Assembly (NCBI GenBank): GCA_946699065.1
Contig: CAMPDV010000457.1
Location: forward strand, 1-64,000
Reading direction: 5' to 3'
Source: Loxodes magnus
Lineage: Eukaryota > Ciliophora > Karyorelictea > Loxodida > Loxodidae
Length of the DNA: 64,000 nt
The position numbers and the translations under genes are program-made. Below the pieces are notes generated by a model, which saw only the letters and a list, made by a program, of their open reading frames with translations, made no database searches and was not told the origin of the DNA. How positions within the stretch are numbered: the stretch's first letter is position 1; the number at the start of each line of letters is the position of its first letter. Positions 12,073 through 22,787 of the stretch are shown piece by piece.

Positions 12073-12250
12073 TGTATACTACATTGCGAGCAATCCTGTA
12101 ATAAATGTCACCATGGGGAAGAGTGAACAAGCTCGGAAGAAATAAACCTAACATACTCGAGATTCTCTCTAGCAAAATGAACGTTAGATTATAAGGCCTT
12201 CTAATGATTAGTTACTAATTCTTATTTGGATCTTATTCAAGAAGAATGGA
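12073..12250 (+). mobile_element. retroelement coding scrap shared with element C
   Basis: Aligns with 40,461-40,580 in element C: 'gtatact', 'aatgtcaccat/gatgtcaccat', 'aagcctaac/aaacctaac', 'tctagca'. In one frame both encode a similar string: VT...G.., then (N/D)KPN(I/L)LE(I/S)LSS.M(N/K)V. The copy here needs a frameshift. It is a degraded piece of a retroelement coding region of unknown domain. It sits exactly at the left border of the 8.4-kb segment. Confidence 0.45.
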
Positions 12251-13715
12251 GTAGCTTAGTCTTAGTCTCATGAATTTCTAGATTAGTTAGTTCTCTTACT
12301 AGAAATTTAAGGATTTTATTGATGCAGATAATTAAAATAGAAGCTATTAAAGATGTATAATGCTCAAACCCTTCATAATCATCGTTCTCCTACTTTCTTC
12401 AATACTTTATTATTATTTTTAAATTACATACAAACCTATAAATCCACCTACTAGAACAGCAAGCGAAGTAGACCAAGTAATAGTGCATCTTTAAGCTTTT
12501 TACTTCATTTGACTCCAACATTTTTCAAAATTATTCGTCAGGTTCAGGAAATCGTTTTATTTATATCTCATGTTTATTGGAAAATTTTAGATTTTTTTTT
12601 AATGTATATTTTAAAAATTCTTTCAAAAAGTCTCTCCAATCTTCTTAGTCAGTATTTTTGCGTGTTCCTATTGTTCAAACATTACTAGAACTTCTCTTAT
12701 TTATTCTGTTTCTTTTTAAACTATTCTATCATTTTTCAAATAATTATATTTATCTTTCTTCCATTTTTTATCTTTACCTTACAGAGTTTTTTTTTGAATG
12801 TTTTGTTTGTTTTAAAATGCTTATATTCCGCTTTTTTAAACTTATATTCTTATAGCTTAGAGATCTCATGTTTATCATATAGGTAAAAGATTTTTTAATA
12901 GGCTGTCAATTTTAATCTGCATTTTAGTCGTAATTTTAATCTCCCTCGGTCTTTATATATTCTTTTAAGAATTCGCGAAGTTCAGTTTCATTTATCCTTT
13001 ATTTTATCATGCCTGAAATATTTATTCAAACAGTAAAAGCTGAAGTTTTAATACTTACTAATCAAACTTTTAGGCTTTTATACTAGTTCAAAGTTCCATT
13101 GATGATAAACTTATTGCTATTATATTTACTAAGTGTAAAATTCCAAACCGTTCTGGAATAGCTTTTTTATTAACCAGTTTGAAGCTACTGAGCTCATTCT
13201 AGAAAACCCTATATTAACTTCCTTATTATTTTCTCCCTTCATCATACATATAACAATCATGAAAAAGGCTATTATGTTAGTAAGAATTATCCTGATGTAC
13301 TCGAAATAAAGCTAAACTCCTACATCTAGATAGTAATATTATAATATTTTCACAAAAATAATACCTTTCGATACTTTAATTAACTTAGTTCTATCCTTCA
13401 CTTTGCTCATTTTTATTTCCTAACATTTTCCTTTTTTTAAATCTTATTCTCTTATTAATATTCCAGGGTTTTCTATAGATTTGCTTTTTTTCTTTTTTTT
13501 AATCTTATTTCTTGAGTTTATCAATAATTCTATCTAAACTAAACCAACTACTCATAGTAGTATCTTCTAGTTAATTCTTCTTATTCATCTAAGAGTCTCT
13601 TTAAGTAGTGATCTAGTATTCTAATTCTTTTTATTGATCTAAAATTTGGGAATCTTTTATTTTGGTTTGGCTAAAGGCTTCCCATCTTGCTTTAATGTTT
13701 TCATTCTTGCTTTTC
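12251..13715 (-). pseudogene. OSCA-like copy 2, N-terminal half only
   Basis: Matches copy 1 from the N-terminal charged region (KARWEAF near 13,695; MSSWFSLDRII near 13,560) through the two first membrane spans, the APEPEDIIWENL-type region and on to ETKTKL, where it stops abruptly at 12,251. A one-base loss near 13,170, in the loop after MSSVAS.W, shifts the frame, and other lesions follow, so it is not functional. Its TGG at SSW corresponds to TGA in copy 1. The missing rear half matches the fragment at 19,690-20,345. Confidence 0.8.
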
Positions 13716-13719
13716 TAAT

Positions 13720-15160
13720 TCATACTAAGCCAAGGTATTTAAATAATCATGCTAGTTAAAAATACTTTTTCTGCCTTCCTGAGCTTTATATACTCCTTTG
13801 TCTCATTGAGAGTACTTCGATTCCTCATTTGGGAATGGTGAAAAACTACTTTACAAGTCAATTTTAGATTAAGGTGTTACTGCCATTTATATGAAATAAG
13901 CTTTGAAATAATAAAAATTCTAACAATCACTAATAAGCAAGAATCATCATATCCCTAAAGTAACAGAGTCAAAAAAGGTTTAACACTTAATCAAGTAACC
14001 AATTACTAAAAGGCAAGTACTCTATCAACCGAATAGCTAAATGCTGATTTCGGCCTTTTAAGACTATAATTAAATAAATAAATGAACAAAATAAAGGAAA
14101 ATATATAATAAGCTAAACAAGCTTATAAAAGCTTTTTGTTTAGTTAGGCTAAAATAATTGGAATTCTTCGTAATTTATTATATTTTAATCAAATTCTTTC
14201 TAGACTGATTATAGGATTAAATAGTGAAAGGATAGTTACTTTTGCTTATATTATTCTATAAAGCTTTTCAGATAGCTTCAAAGTATAAAAGTTATAGGCT
14301 TTCTCTTCTAATTATATAACTCTGAAAGATTAATTACTTCTGCTAATTTCTAAACTAATTTGCCTTAATTTAGAGCTTTTTGCTCTTCCCTAAATTTAAG
14401 TTGCCTTATAATATAAATTCTCTATTTTATCCATCTGTAAGTACTAGAAAGCATTTACTTAGTTAATAGTTAACTATTTCTTTAGTATGATAATCTTAAA
14501 TTTGCTTTAGTTAATTACTTTATGATTCTATTTTAGTTTTCTTTGCCTGCATCTCTTACAAATTATTTCTCTTTTCTGCTTTTAACTTCTACTCAGTAAG
14601 TTAGCTTTATCTTACTCCCATCTGATATATTCTGATTCTATTATCTCCAAATAGCTTCTTATTAAGACACTAAATGTAGATAGTAATAGCTTTATATTAA
14701 GACTACAGATCGTAAATAAAATGATAAGATAGAAATTTGTATTTAGCAGGCTATTTAACTAAGATAAGCATAAAAAGTAATAATAAAGCTATTTAGTAAA
14801 ATTGAAGGACTACAAATAGCTAAGAAGCGTAAGAATAATTTTAAGATGTGTTGGTTACTAAAACCTAAGCAGAAAGTAGAACTTTAAAGGCTTTTATTTG
14901 ATATATGAAAGTATCTAAATTCCTCATTAAGCTGAGAATTTAGTCTATAATTATACTGGGAAACTAAGTTAATAAAGGATAACTACTATATAAATAATAG
15001 AGTATTGCTTCTATTTGTTGCCAACAAAATCATTAAATTTGAAGTGATTACAAGGAAACTAGCTTAAGGGTAATGCATTTAATATATAATAAGTTTAATT
15101 TTAAAGAGAATGCTAAATACTTAAACTTAATAGAATAGATTGCTTAAAAGATTCAAATGT
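13720..15160. other. spacer and 3' flank of kinesin fusion
   Basis: About 13,720-14,300 shows nothing I can support. From 14,300 to 15,150 the sequence aligns loosely with 8.6-9.35 kb, the 3' side of the broken kinesin-fusion copy. It includes a decayed counterpart (14,330-14,800, minus) of the small basic ORF at 8,575-8,989. Confidence 0.4.
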
Positions 15161-17665
15161 TCATTCAATATTAACAATAGATGTAAAAGGCTAGTCAGGA
15201 TCTCTATCACACCATAAATATTCTACAGGCATTTGCTTTCTCTTACCTTAACTTTAGCTCTTTTTGAAAGTAACGATAAGGGTCTTCAAGAACTTTTTAG
15301 GTTTCTCATATACATCATATGAAATTATTAAAGGAGGTACATTTTCTCTTTTCCAAGTTATGATAAAATTACATGGAAATGAACCTTCCATTGTTCTTTT
15401 TAGTTCGAAAGGTGCATTTGATACTTTAACTGCAGATTTAGGATAACCTGGATTTATATCAAAAGCAACACTGTTAATTGACTTTGATGGGTCTAAAACG
15501 AATGCCTTAAAAGTGATTTTGGATTTTATTTTTTTTGCAGTGTTCCCAAATTTTATGATGATCTAATTTTTATTTAAAGGTCGCTTTTTAATTTTAAGTG
15601 GTGGATCTATAACTTTCTCGCATCTAGGAACAGGACAGAGTTAGTTATCTATATCAAGCGTACCTTGAGAGCAATCACAACAAATTCTGTGACAACAATT
15701 TGGAATGTCAAAAGCTTAAAGACCTTCTAAGCTTATTTTACATAAAGAACAGTTAGTTGGTATTTCTTTTGGCTCTTTCTTTTTAGGTTTTTCATTAAAT
15801 AGATCATCCTACTTTTCAAGAGCTTAAGCTTCTAATAAGTTCTAAATATCTGTAGATTCATTAGCATCTCCATACCAATCAGTTTCTCTTCCAAAAGGTC
15901 TGCACCAACTCAAAACACCACCCCTTAAAGTCATATACTTCGTATAAACAATTTGCTAATGATGAATTTAACTTGCATACTTAAGCTCTTCTAGCTTCTA
16001 ATGAATAGGAATTTTAGATTCTTCGTTCTATGATCTTTATTGAATCTAATTGAAAGCAGGATCAAAGGTTTGAAAGAGTTCGATTAGCTTTTTGGCAAAG
16101 TTGAATTTTAAATAATTTGGTTATGTACTATTTGTAAACTCGTAATACCAACTATGAGCTATTGTCTTTTTGACTATTCTACCTACCTTTACAGGATGTC
16201 CTTCGTCTTCTGTATCGTATATCAGAAGACAAGGCTATTATATAGATGAAAATCTGAAAGGATCATGAGAAACTGGCTCCGTTACGGCAAAAAAGTTGCA
16301 GATATCAGGTCTTTGAACAATACTATTGAAAACTGCAGCAGCTCCCTAACTAGAACCTATTAGACAGTATGCCTTTTCATATCCAAGATGATTAATAACC
16401 TCTTTCAAAAGCTCAGCAGGATAAGATCGAATAGTTTATTTATCTCCTTCAGAACGACCATATCCCGGGCAGTCTATAGAGACGAAAAAGAACTTGCAGT
16501 ATTAAAGTAACTAGTTAGTAAAGAAATTCCACCACATGGAGGAATTTTCCGGTCCTGAACCATGCACGAATAGAATTAACTTTTATCTCTAGTTATTTTA
16601 GCCTGAAATTCTAGCGAACACCTTTCCATAACTAGTTTCTATAGAGCAAGTCTGACGATTATATAAATAAGGATCAGGATAATCATTAAGCATTGGATCT
16701 ATAACTTTCTCTAACTCTACTTAAGCAAAGTTTTCAGTCTTTATTTTACTAGCCATTATAGCATATTTCAGAGTTGAGACTGTTTCAACAATATCTGCTT
16801 ACTCTGAACTGATATGAGTCATAAAAATAGTTCTAGAGTTTCCTATTAGAAATGGCTAAAGGAAGAAAGTGAGATTTGAGTCTCGAAAAGGAACAAAAGC
16901 TTCCTAATTTTAGATAGCATTGAAAACTCGATGAAGATGGAATAAGTCTGAGTTAATCTTAACAGCCTCCCTCAGATGCTCACCTTAAACATTCGATCGT
17001 GTGATATCTTCACTTCCAGCAAGATCGATAAGATTAATCAGGCCTAAATAGTTTTTGACGCGTTTCTAATCAATCTTTTATCTCCTTTCTATTCTGATCT
17101 GCAAGATAGCATGAGATCTAGAACTATGTTCATTTAAATCTGTAGAGCAAGTAGCTCGAATTTTACTTCCTTCCTCAATAATCTACAAGATCTATTTAGT
17201 TGATTTTACTACTCTCTCTTCTAATAACTTAAGATCTCCATTCACCTACTGAGAATCATTCAAAAGATCTTTAATTTTATTCTGATAAATTTCGAAGAAC
17301 ACTACTCTGACTTAAACCGAATCTTCCGATCGTGATATTTGAGAAAAAAGAAACTAGCTAGCCCTTGGAATTACTCCCATATACTGAGCATTAAGACTTA
17401 GCTTTCCATCAGGTCCTAGCATAGAATGAGTTTTTCCACTTCCAGTTTATCCATAAGCAATAAGTGTGAAATTATATCCATCAAGAACAGGAATTAGATT
17501 AGGATAAATATGCTCAAATATTTCATTCTAATCAGCTTCAGCAGTAAAGACTTTAATATCATTGCTACCAATATCAACCGGCAATACAAACTACTAGCTT
17601 TCCTTTCTCTTCATAAAAGGCTTGATTCTAACAATCACCTCTATTTAGTCCTTTTGCGATTCCAT
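15161..17665 (-). CDS. kinesin - alpha/beta hydrolase - RING - YEATS-like fusion
   Basis: A single uninterrupted frame of 835 codons (ATG 17,665; TGA 15,163-15,161). Residues 1 to about 330 are a kinesin motor: P-loop GQTGSGKT (72-79), switch I NEHSSRSH (about 175-185), switch II DLAGSE (about 217), and VPFRDSNLT near its end. About 340-530 is an alpha/beta-hydrolase fold with LILFVHGSG and the nucleophile elbow GSSQG (about 435); the acid Asp may be in YDTEDEGHP, but no catalytic His is evident. About 636-685 is a RING-like finger (CSLC, CCHRICCDC, CPVPRC). About 692-790 resembles a YEATS beta-sandwich (VAFDINPGYP, APFEL, GSFPCNFIITW). Seven Trp are all TGG; TAA/TAG Gln are frequent, including the P-loop Gln. 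No introns are seen. The motor suggests microtubule movement, the RING ubiquitin transfer and the YEATS acyl-lysine reading, but how they combine is unknown. Confidence 0.9.
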
Positions 17666-19689
17666 TTTAAAAAGTTGCTTTGAACGTTATATAAACTAAC
17701 ATTTTTTAGTAGCTTATATTTAGCATAGAGCTTCTGATCAAATCCATTAGGATAATTAAATCCCTTTAAATTTAATTTAAGGTAGATTGTAATAAATATG
17801 CACTATCAACTATCTATTACGTTACTTCCATCACCTGGATTATATGATCCTTGCACTTATCATTAAATACCTTGCTAAAGATACTTTGCTTTTATCATTC
17901 TGCTTTAGTATATATATTAGCCCTTTCTTCTACCAAGTATATTCTAATCCAAAACGTGCTTTTAAGAAGCATCAGCAGAACTATATTCTACCTAAGTCTT
18001 AAAAATTTTAGAGAAAATATTATCTAAGTGTCAGTTCATTTTGATTACTAGAATCACTATCCAAAGCTTAAGCAGTAAAGATATCTAGAAGTGATAATTA
18101 TAAGAGTTATATCAAGTTAAGTATATATCTCATTAAAAGAAAGGATAAGTATAGGTATAACTATATAAGCTTCATACGGTTAGTCATTATAAGGTTATTT
18201 ATATTTTAAGAGCAAAGCGAAACTATAATTGATGGGCAGTATAAGCTTTTAAAAATTTTAACTGAGTTTTGAAGCTTCGCTTATTCAAACTTCAAAAAAG
18301 CTTAAAGTGCTTTCGAAGAAACTTTATGGGAAAAGAGATGAAAAGAGAATCTCTAATTGCAAGGTTTAAATTTGGAAATTCATATATGAAGCAAGATAAA
18401 TCAGAAGATTATAGTTAAGATTTTGTATATTAATGAGTGGAAGCATCTTGTTATAAGCAGTATAATAAGAAATAGACAATAAAAGGAACTTCCATCATGT
18501 TAAGATTTTTAAATTAAAGCGTGAAATTTAAAAATTAGGCTAACTAAATAAACTTTTCACTCGATAGCACTCTATCAAGTATGTTTTAGCTTTTTGTCAT
18601 ATTTTTATCAATAGATGGGTAAAAGCACACCTAAACTTAATCAATTTAGCTCGATATTGTAGAAAAGAACCGAATGATACCTTGCTTAAATAAAGGGTAT
18701 TTAACTAAAATCAAAAGCTATACAGGATCAATAAATTAGCTCTTTTGCATATCAATATCTTTAAAAAAGAATTTTAAAGTCCCTATGTGCAATATCATAG
18801 ACCAAGGGAAAAATCAATTAAGTATCTACTTTATAACTCATCAGAGTCTTTGTTGCGAGTTTTTATTACTTAATTTAGTTATTGGAAACAACAACAGATA
18901 AACTTTAATTTCATAGTTTAGAGTAATAAAACTTAGAAAATCTATAACTAAATTATAATTAAATGAACTAAGCTTGTTTTAGACATAAAAAGGGGGAGAT
19001 TGTTTTAAATATAGTAAGCATTAAAAAAGACTTAAGCAAAGCTATAAAAAAAGTATTTTTAAGTCTAGATTAAAAAAAATTCTACAAAGTTGAAAATCTT
19101 CAAACTAAACTTGCTTATTTATTATTAAATGATAAAATAAGTAAATGAGTAATCCTTCTATGGTTATATTACAAATTCAGTTATACAAGTAAAAGGCCTG
19201 TCTGAAGCTGTTTTATTATATCTGATTTGGTAGTATTTAAGTATTATTTATTAATGTATAAAAATCATAGTTATTTAGGAAGCCTCATAAATATAAAAAG
19301 TTTAAACATCTTAATTTTATTATTAAAAAGAGAAGATAATAAATTTCATAACCTTGACAACTCCAAAAGCGATATGGTAGTATTATACAATTTTCTTTAT
19401 AACATAATTGTTGTTATTATTAATACCTTGCTATAGCTATAAAAGGCAAGTAGAAGAAAAATTAACCTTAAATTAGCTAGCATTCGCTATGTCTTTTTGG
19501 TATAATAAAAGCGCAAAAGTGGAATAAGTTCTTACTTCTTTACTTTCAAGTTCTATTTATTGATTTACTTAGATATCCTTATATTAACATAAGCAGGTAT
19601 ATAGAAATTTTAGGTTGCTTACTTATATAAGAAAGAGATATTAATGGATATCCATATTATTTGATTATTTTAATTGATTAATCTTTATT
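17666..19689. other. 5' region of kinesin fusion gene
   Basis: AT-rich with no supported gene. The part nearest the start codon (17,680-18,000) resembles, loosely, the beginning of R1 ('atccttgcacttatcattaaatacc', 'tttatcattctgctttag'), supporting the idea that R1 copies are old 5' flanks of this gene. Nothing recognised between about 18,200 and 19,690. Confidence 0.4.
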
Positions 19690-20345
19690 TTCTAACATTT
19701 TTTATATAGGTTTTATTTTAAATCTCCTATATATATTGCCTATTTATATCGCTAATCCTATTAAGAAGTATATTTTTCATTTTGTTCTCATAATCTACAG
19801 AAGGAAAATCCACTTACTGCGTAATCACTACATATCATCTTATTCTTTTATGGTTGGCATCGTTAAGTTGTTATGAATTGCTTCAGACCTTGAATATCGT
19901 CTTAGCATGTTTGCTTTACCTGCTCAATAGAGAAAGATAAAGCTTAGCATTGCCCGGATGAAAATAAAAGGACAGAGAGGAGCATATGCGAAGCAAAAGA
20001 TTAGCAATTTATAAATATCGGAATATCTCGCTGCAATATCAAGCTGTCTATCCTTAAAAACTTAATTTGCTCAGCCTAAGAAATAAATTTGCTTTCTTCC
20101 TTAATTTTCCTTTCGGCTAGAAATCTATTAAACTTCTATCACAATGACTATGAATCTATTTGCTTAATTATAGGATCTATAAGAGCAAAAGTGATTTGAA
20201 TATAAAATAAATCAGTTATTAAATTTCCATTTTCCTATCAATTTTTGCTTTCATTTTATATTATTAGTACTAAAAGAGCTGTTGCCACACTCTACAAATA
20301 GTAATTTATTAGTAACTGAGATTAGCATTTGATTCGAAGTTCTAG
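19690..20345 (-). pseudogene. OSCA-like copy 3, C-terminal half only
   Basis: Begins, reading on the minus strand, at the point where copy 2 stops (ISVTNKL region) and covers the last membrane spans up to the region after the YYNL-type motif. It retains DIAARYSDI..., FCFAYAPLCPF and FLYWAG, but has frameshifts and a TGG/TGA-to-CGG change (Trp to Arg) before AMLSF. The Gln-rich tail is missing. With copy 2 it makes up one whole gene in permuted order. Confidence 0.8.
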
Positions 20346-20489
20346 ATTAATCTTTAATAAGCAAATTTCCCATTTAGAGAAGCTGACGTGTCTATCTAGC
20401 TAGAATGACAACAAGAGGTATGAGGATACTTTTTTTAATGTTGAATATTAATATTAAAAGAGCTGCGCTCTAACGAAGGGCTACACGCT

Positions 20490-22787
20490 CTATAATCATA
20501 TTTATTTAACTGAAACATTTTAAAACCTCGATCTAAAGTTGTAAAATAGAGCAAAAGCTAATAAAATTAGAAAGGTTAAATGATTTATAAATTTACTAAA
20601 ATCATAAGCTTTAAGAGGATCAATAGGCTATCTATTTTTGCTAGTGGAATATAATGAAGGTAAGCTTTAGAATCATTATGAGTTAGTGAAAAATATCATT
20701 ATACATTAAAGAGAAAAGCTATTTTCAATGCTCTATAAGTTAGTTAGATGGGAATATTTTATCTTATCTCAGTTAAAGGAAATAAGTTTAGTTTAGTAAT
20801 TTCTTCTTTGATAAGTTTAATAAATCAAGAAAGTGTATAAATAAGCTACTAAAAATTAAGGAGCTGAGCATGTTTCTAGATGAAAGGAAATGTTTTAAGT
20901 GTATTAACTAAACATAAATACTTAAATAAGTCTAATTCATTGAAGCATTTTAGAATCTAGAATCAAAAGGATAAAATTATTCAGAATCAAGATGAAAGAA
21001 ATTAATTAATTTCTAAAAAAAATATAAAAAATATGCAATCAAATAAGTAGAGGAATAAATACTTTAAGTTAGCTACAAAAACATTTATTAAAGCTAAAAT
21101 TTGACGGAAAGTTTATTTTTAAGCTTGGTAATATAAAGAAAGGCTTCTAAGATATTTTACTACAATTATTTGGTAAGTATCTAGCATATCTAGTGGTTAA
21201 ATCTTATATTTAGATCTTAAGAAGATAGGACAATTTTCAGTAAATACCTCTAACGAAGAGGGGTTTGATTATAGTTTATTTATTTAAAATAGACTTAGAA
21301 TATAGATTAAGCTAATTCTTTTCAAGTTTAAGAGGAATATCAAGCATTATACCAATTAATTAACATTAGAAATATCTCCCTGTTAAAATATTATAGAGCA
21401 AAAGCATAATCAGCTATAAGTATTTAACTTAGAGTTTTAGGTATTTATGTATAAACAAAGTTAAGAAATTACTAAGAATTAGATTTGATTCACACACATA
21501 AGAAAGAGAAACTAAAGAATATCTAATATATGATCTAATTATTACTTTTATAAAACTGAGATTTGTTAATATCTTTCATTTCTTAACTTTTTGATTATTT
21601 TTAAAACAGTTTTTTGATTTCTTTCCAGCAATATTCCCCAGATTTTTTCTAACTACGGTTTATAATTCTAAACTAACTTAAAATTATTTAGCGAAATAAA
21701 ATTATATGAATTTTTCTTTTAGTATATTAAAGTACTATTTTCTTAGCTTTAATTTAATTAATTTATATAAAGCAATATTCAACTACGAAAATATTACCAG
21801 TTGGATATGTCTAATATTAACTGGCCTGCTTATTTAATTGTTTTTAAACTTTTATCTTTCTTTAAATCTCCTTTATTTTTACCGTTGATTCTTGTTGCTC
21901 ATATTATTCTCTTTTCATTCTCAGCTTCTCAAATCTTTTCACTCTTAATTTTCTATCTTTTACCTAATTTCATGTAAAGGCAAATTTTGCTGAATTTTTC
22001 TTTCTTAAAAAAATTTAATTTTTGCTTTTCTAAGATTAAATAGAGAAATACTATTAACTTATATGATTTTATTATTTGACTATATTCTCTATTGCTATCA
22101 ACTAAAGCTGCTTCAATAGATTAACTCCTTATATTTTTTCATTAAATCTACGTAATAATGTAGTTTTTTGTACCTTGTTTGCTTATCATTTTTCATATTA
22201 TTATTGCTTGCTTTGGTTCTAGCAATTTATTGCTAGTTATTTTAAGAATATGATAGACTTACTAATGAACATAAAATACTCTAAATTATGTCTTTACAAG
22301 TTTGACTTTAGTATTAATACTATTTCAACTTTTATTAGAAAAGCTTTTAAAGCTTAAGTAGTAGAGATAAGCATTTATAAGACTTCAGTTGCTGCTTTCA
22401 ACTGCTAAACTTCATGAGCCCTTATTGGTACTTTTAGTTTAATTATTTTTTAATATTTCTCTCTTCTCATCTACTTCAATTTTTATAAATCGAATGCTTT
22501 CTAGCATACTTAGTACAAAAAGAGAAATTCAAAATACTTTTTCTATTTTTTAAGTGTAAAAAGTTAAAATTTAAATAAAGATAATATTGTATACTATAAC
22601 CATTAAGAGCATTTTTGGATTTTAATAATTTTATTTTTGGACTAAGTATACTAATTTTAACTAAGTGTATGCAACATTAAGCCACTAAGAAATTAAAGTT
22701 AGAAAGGAATTTAAATATAAAATGCTTTTATTTAAAAATGTTTATTTTAAGATATAATCAAAAAGGTTTAAATCAAATTCCTTTAAA
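20490..22787. repeat. HK 3'-flank repeat S, copy at HK1
   Basis: No gene is supported. It aligns in the same direction with 38,440-42,000 (which additionally contains element C) and 29,640-30,900, for example 'ggatcaa(t)aggctatctatttttgct' and 'ttaattaacattagaaatatct'. The part at 22,080-22,280 matches 36,600-36,800 in inverted orientation, i.e. the 3' flank of HK2, including 'agcaatttattgctag', a small palindrome. Confidence 0.6.

Larger units (their letters stand above)
12073..20490 (+). other. 8.4-kb segment absent from the matching locus
   Basis: Sequence left of 12,073 matches 38,165-38,400 and sequence right of 20,490 matches about 38,440 onward ('gatctaaa(g/t)ttgtaaa', then 'ttactaaaatcataa'), but those two pieces are almost adjacent at 38.4 kb. 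The segment holds a retroelement scrap, the N-terminal half of an OSCA-like pseudogene, the intact kinesin fusion gene and the C-terminal half of an OSCA-like pseudogene, in that order. Either this segment was inserted here or the 38.4-kb locus lost it. Confidence 0.6.
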
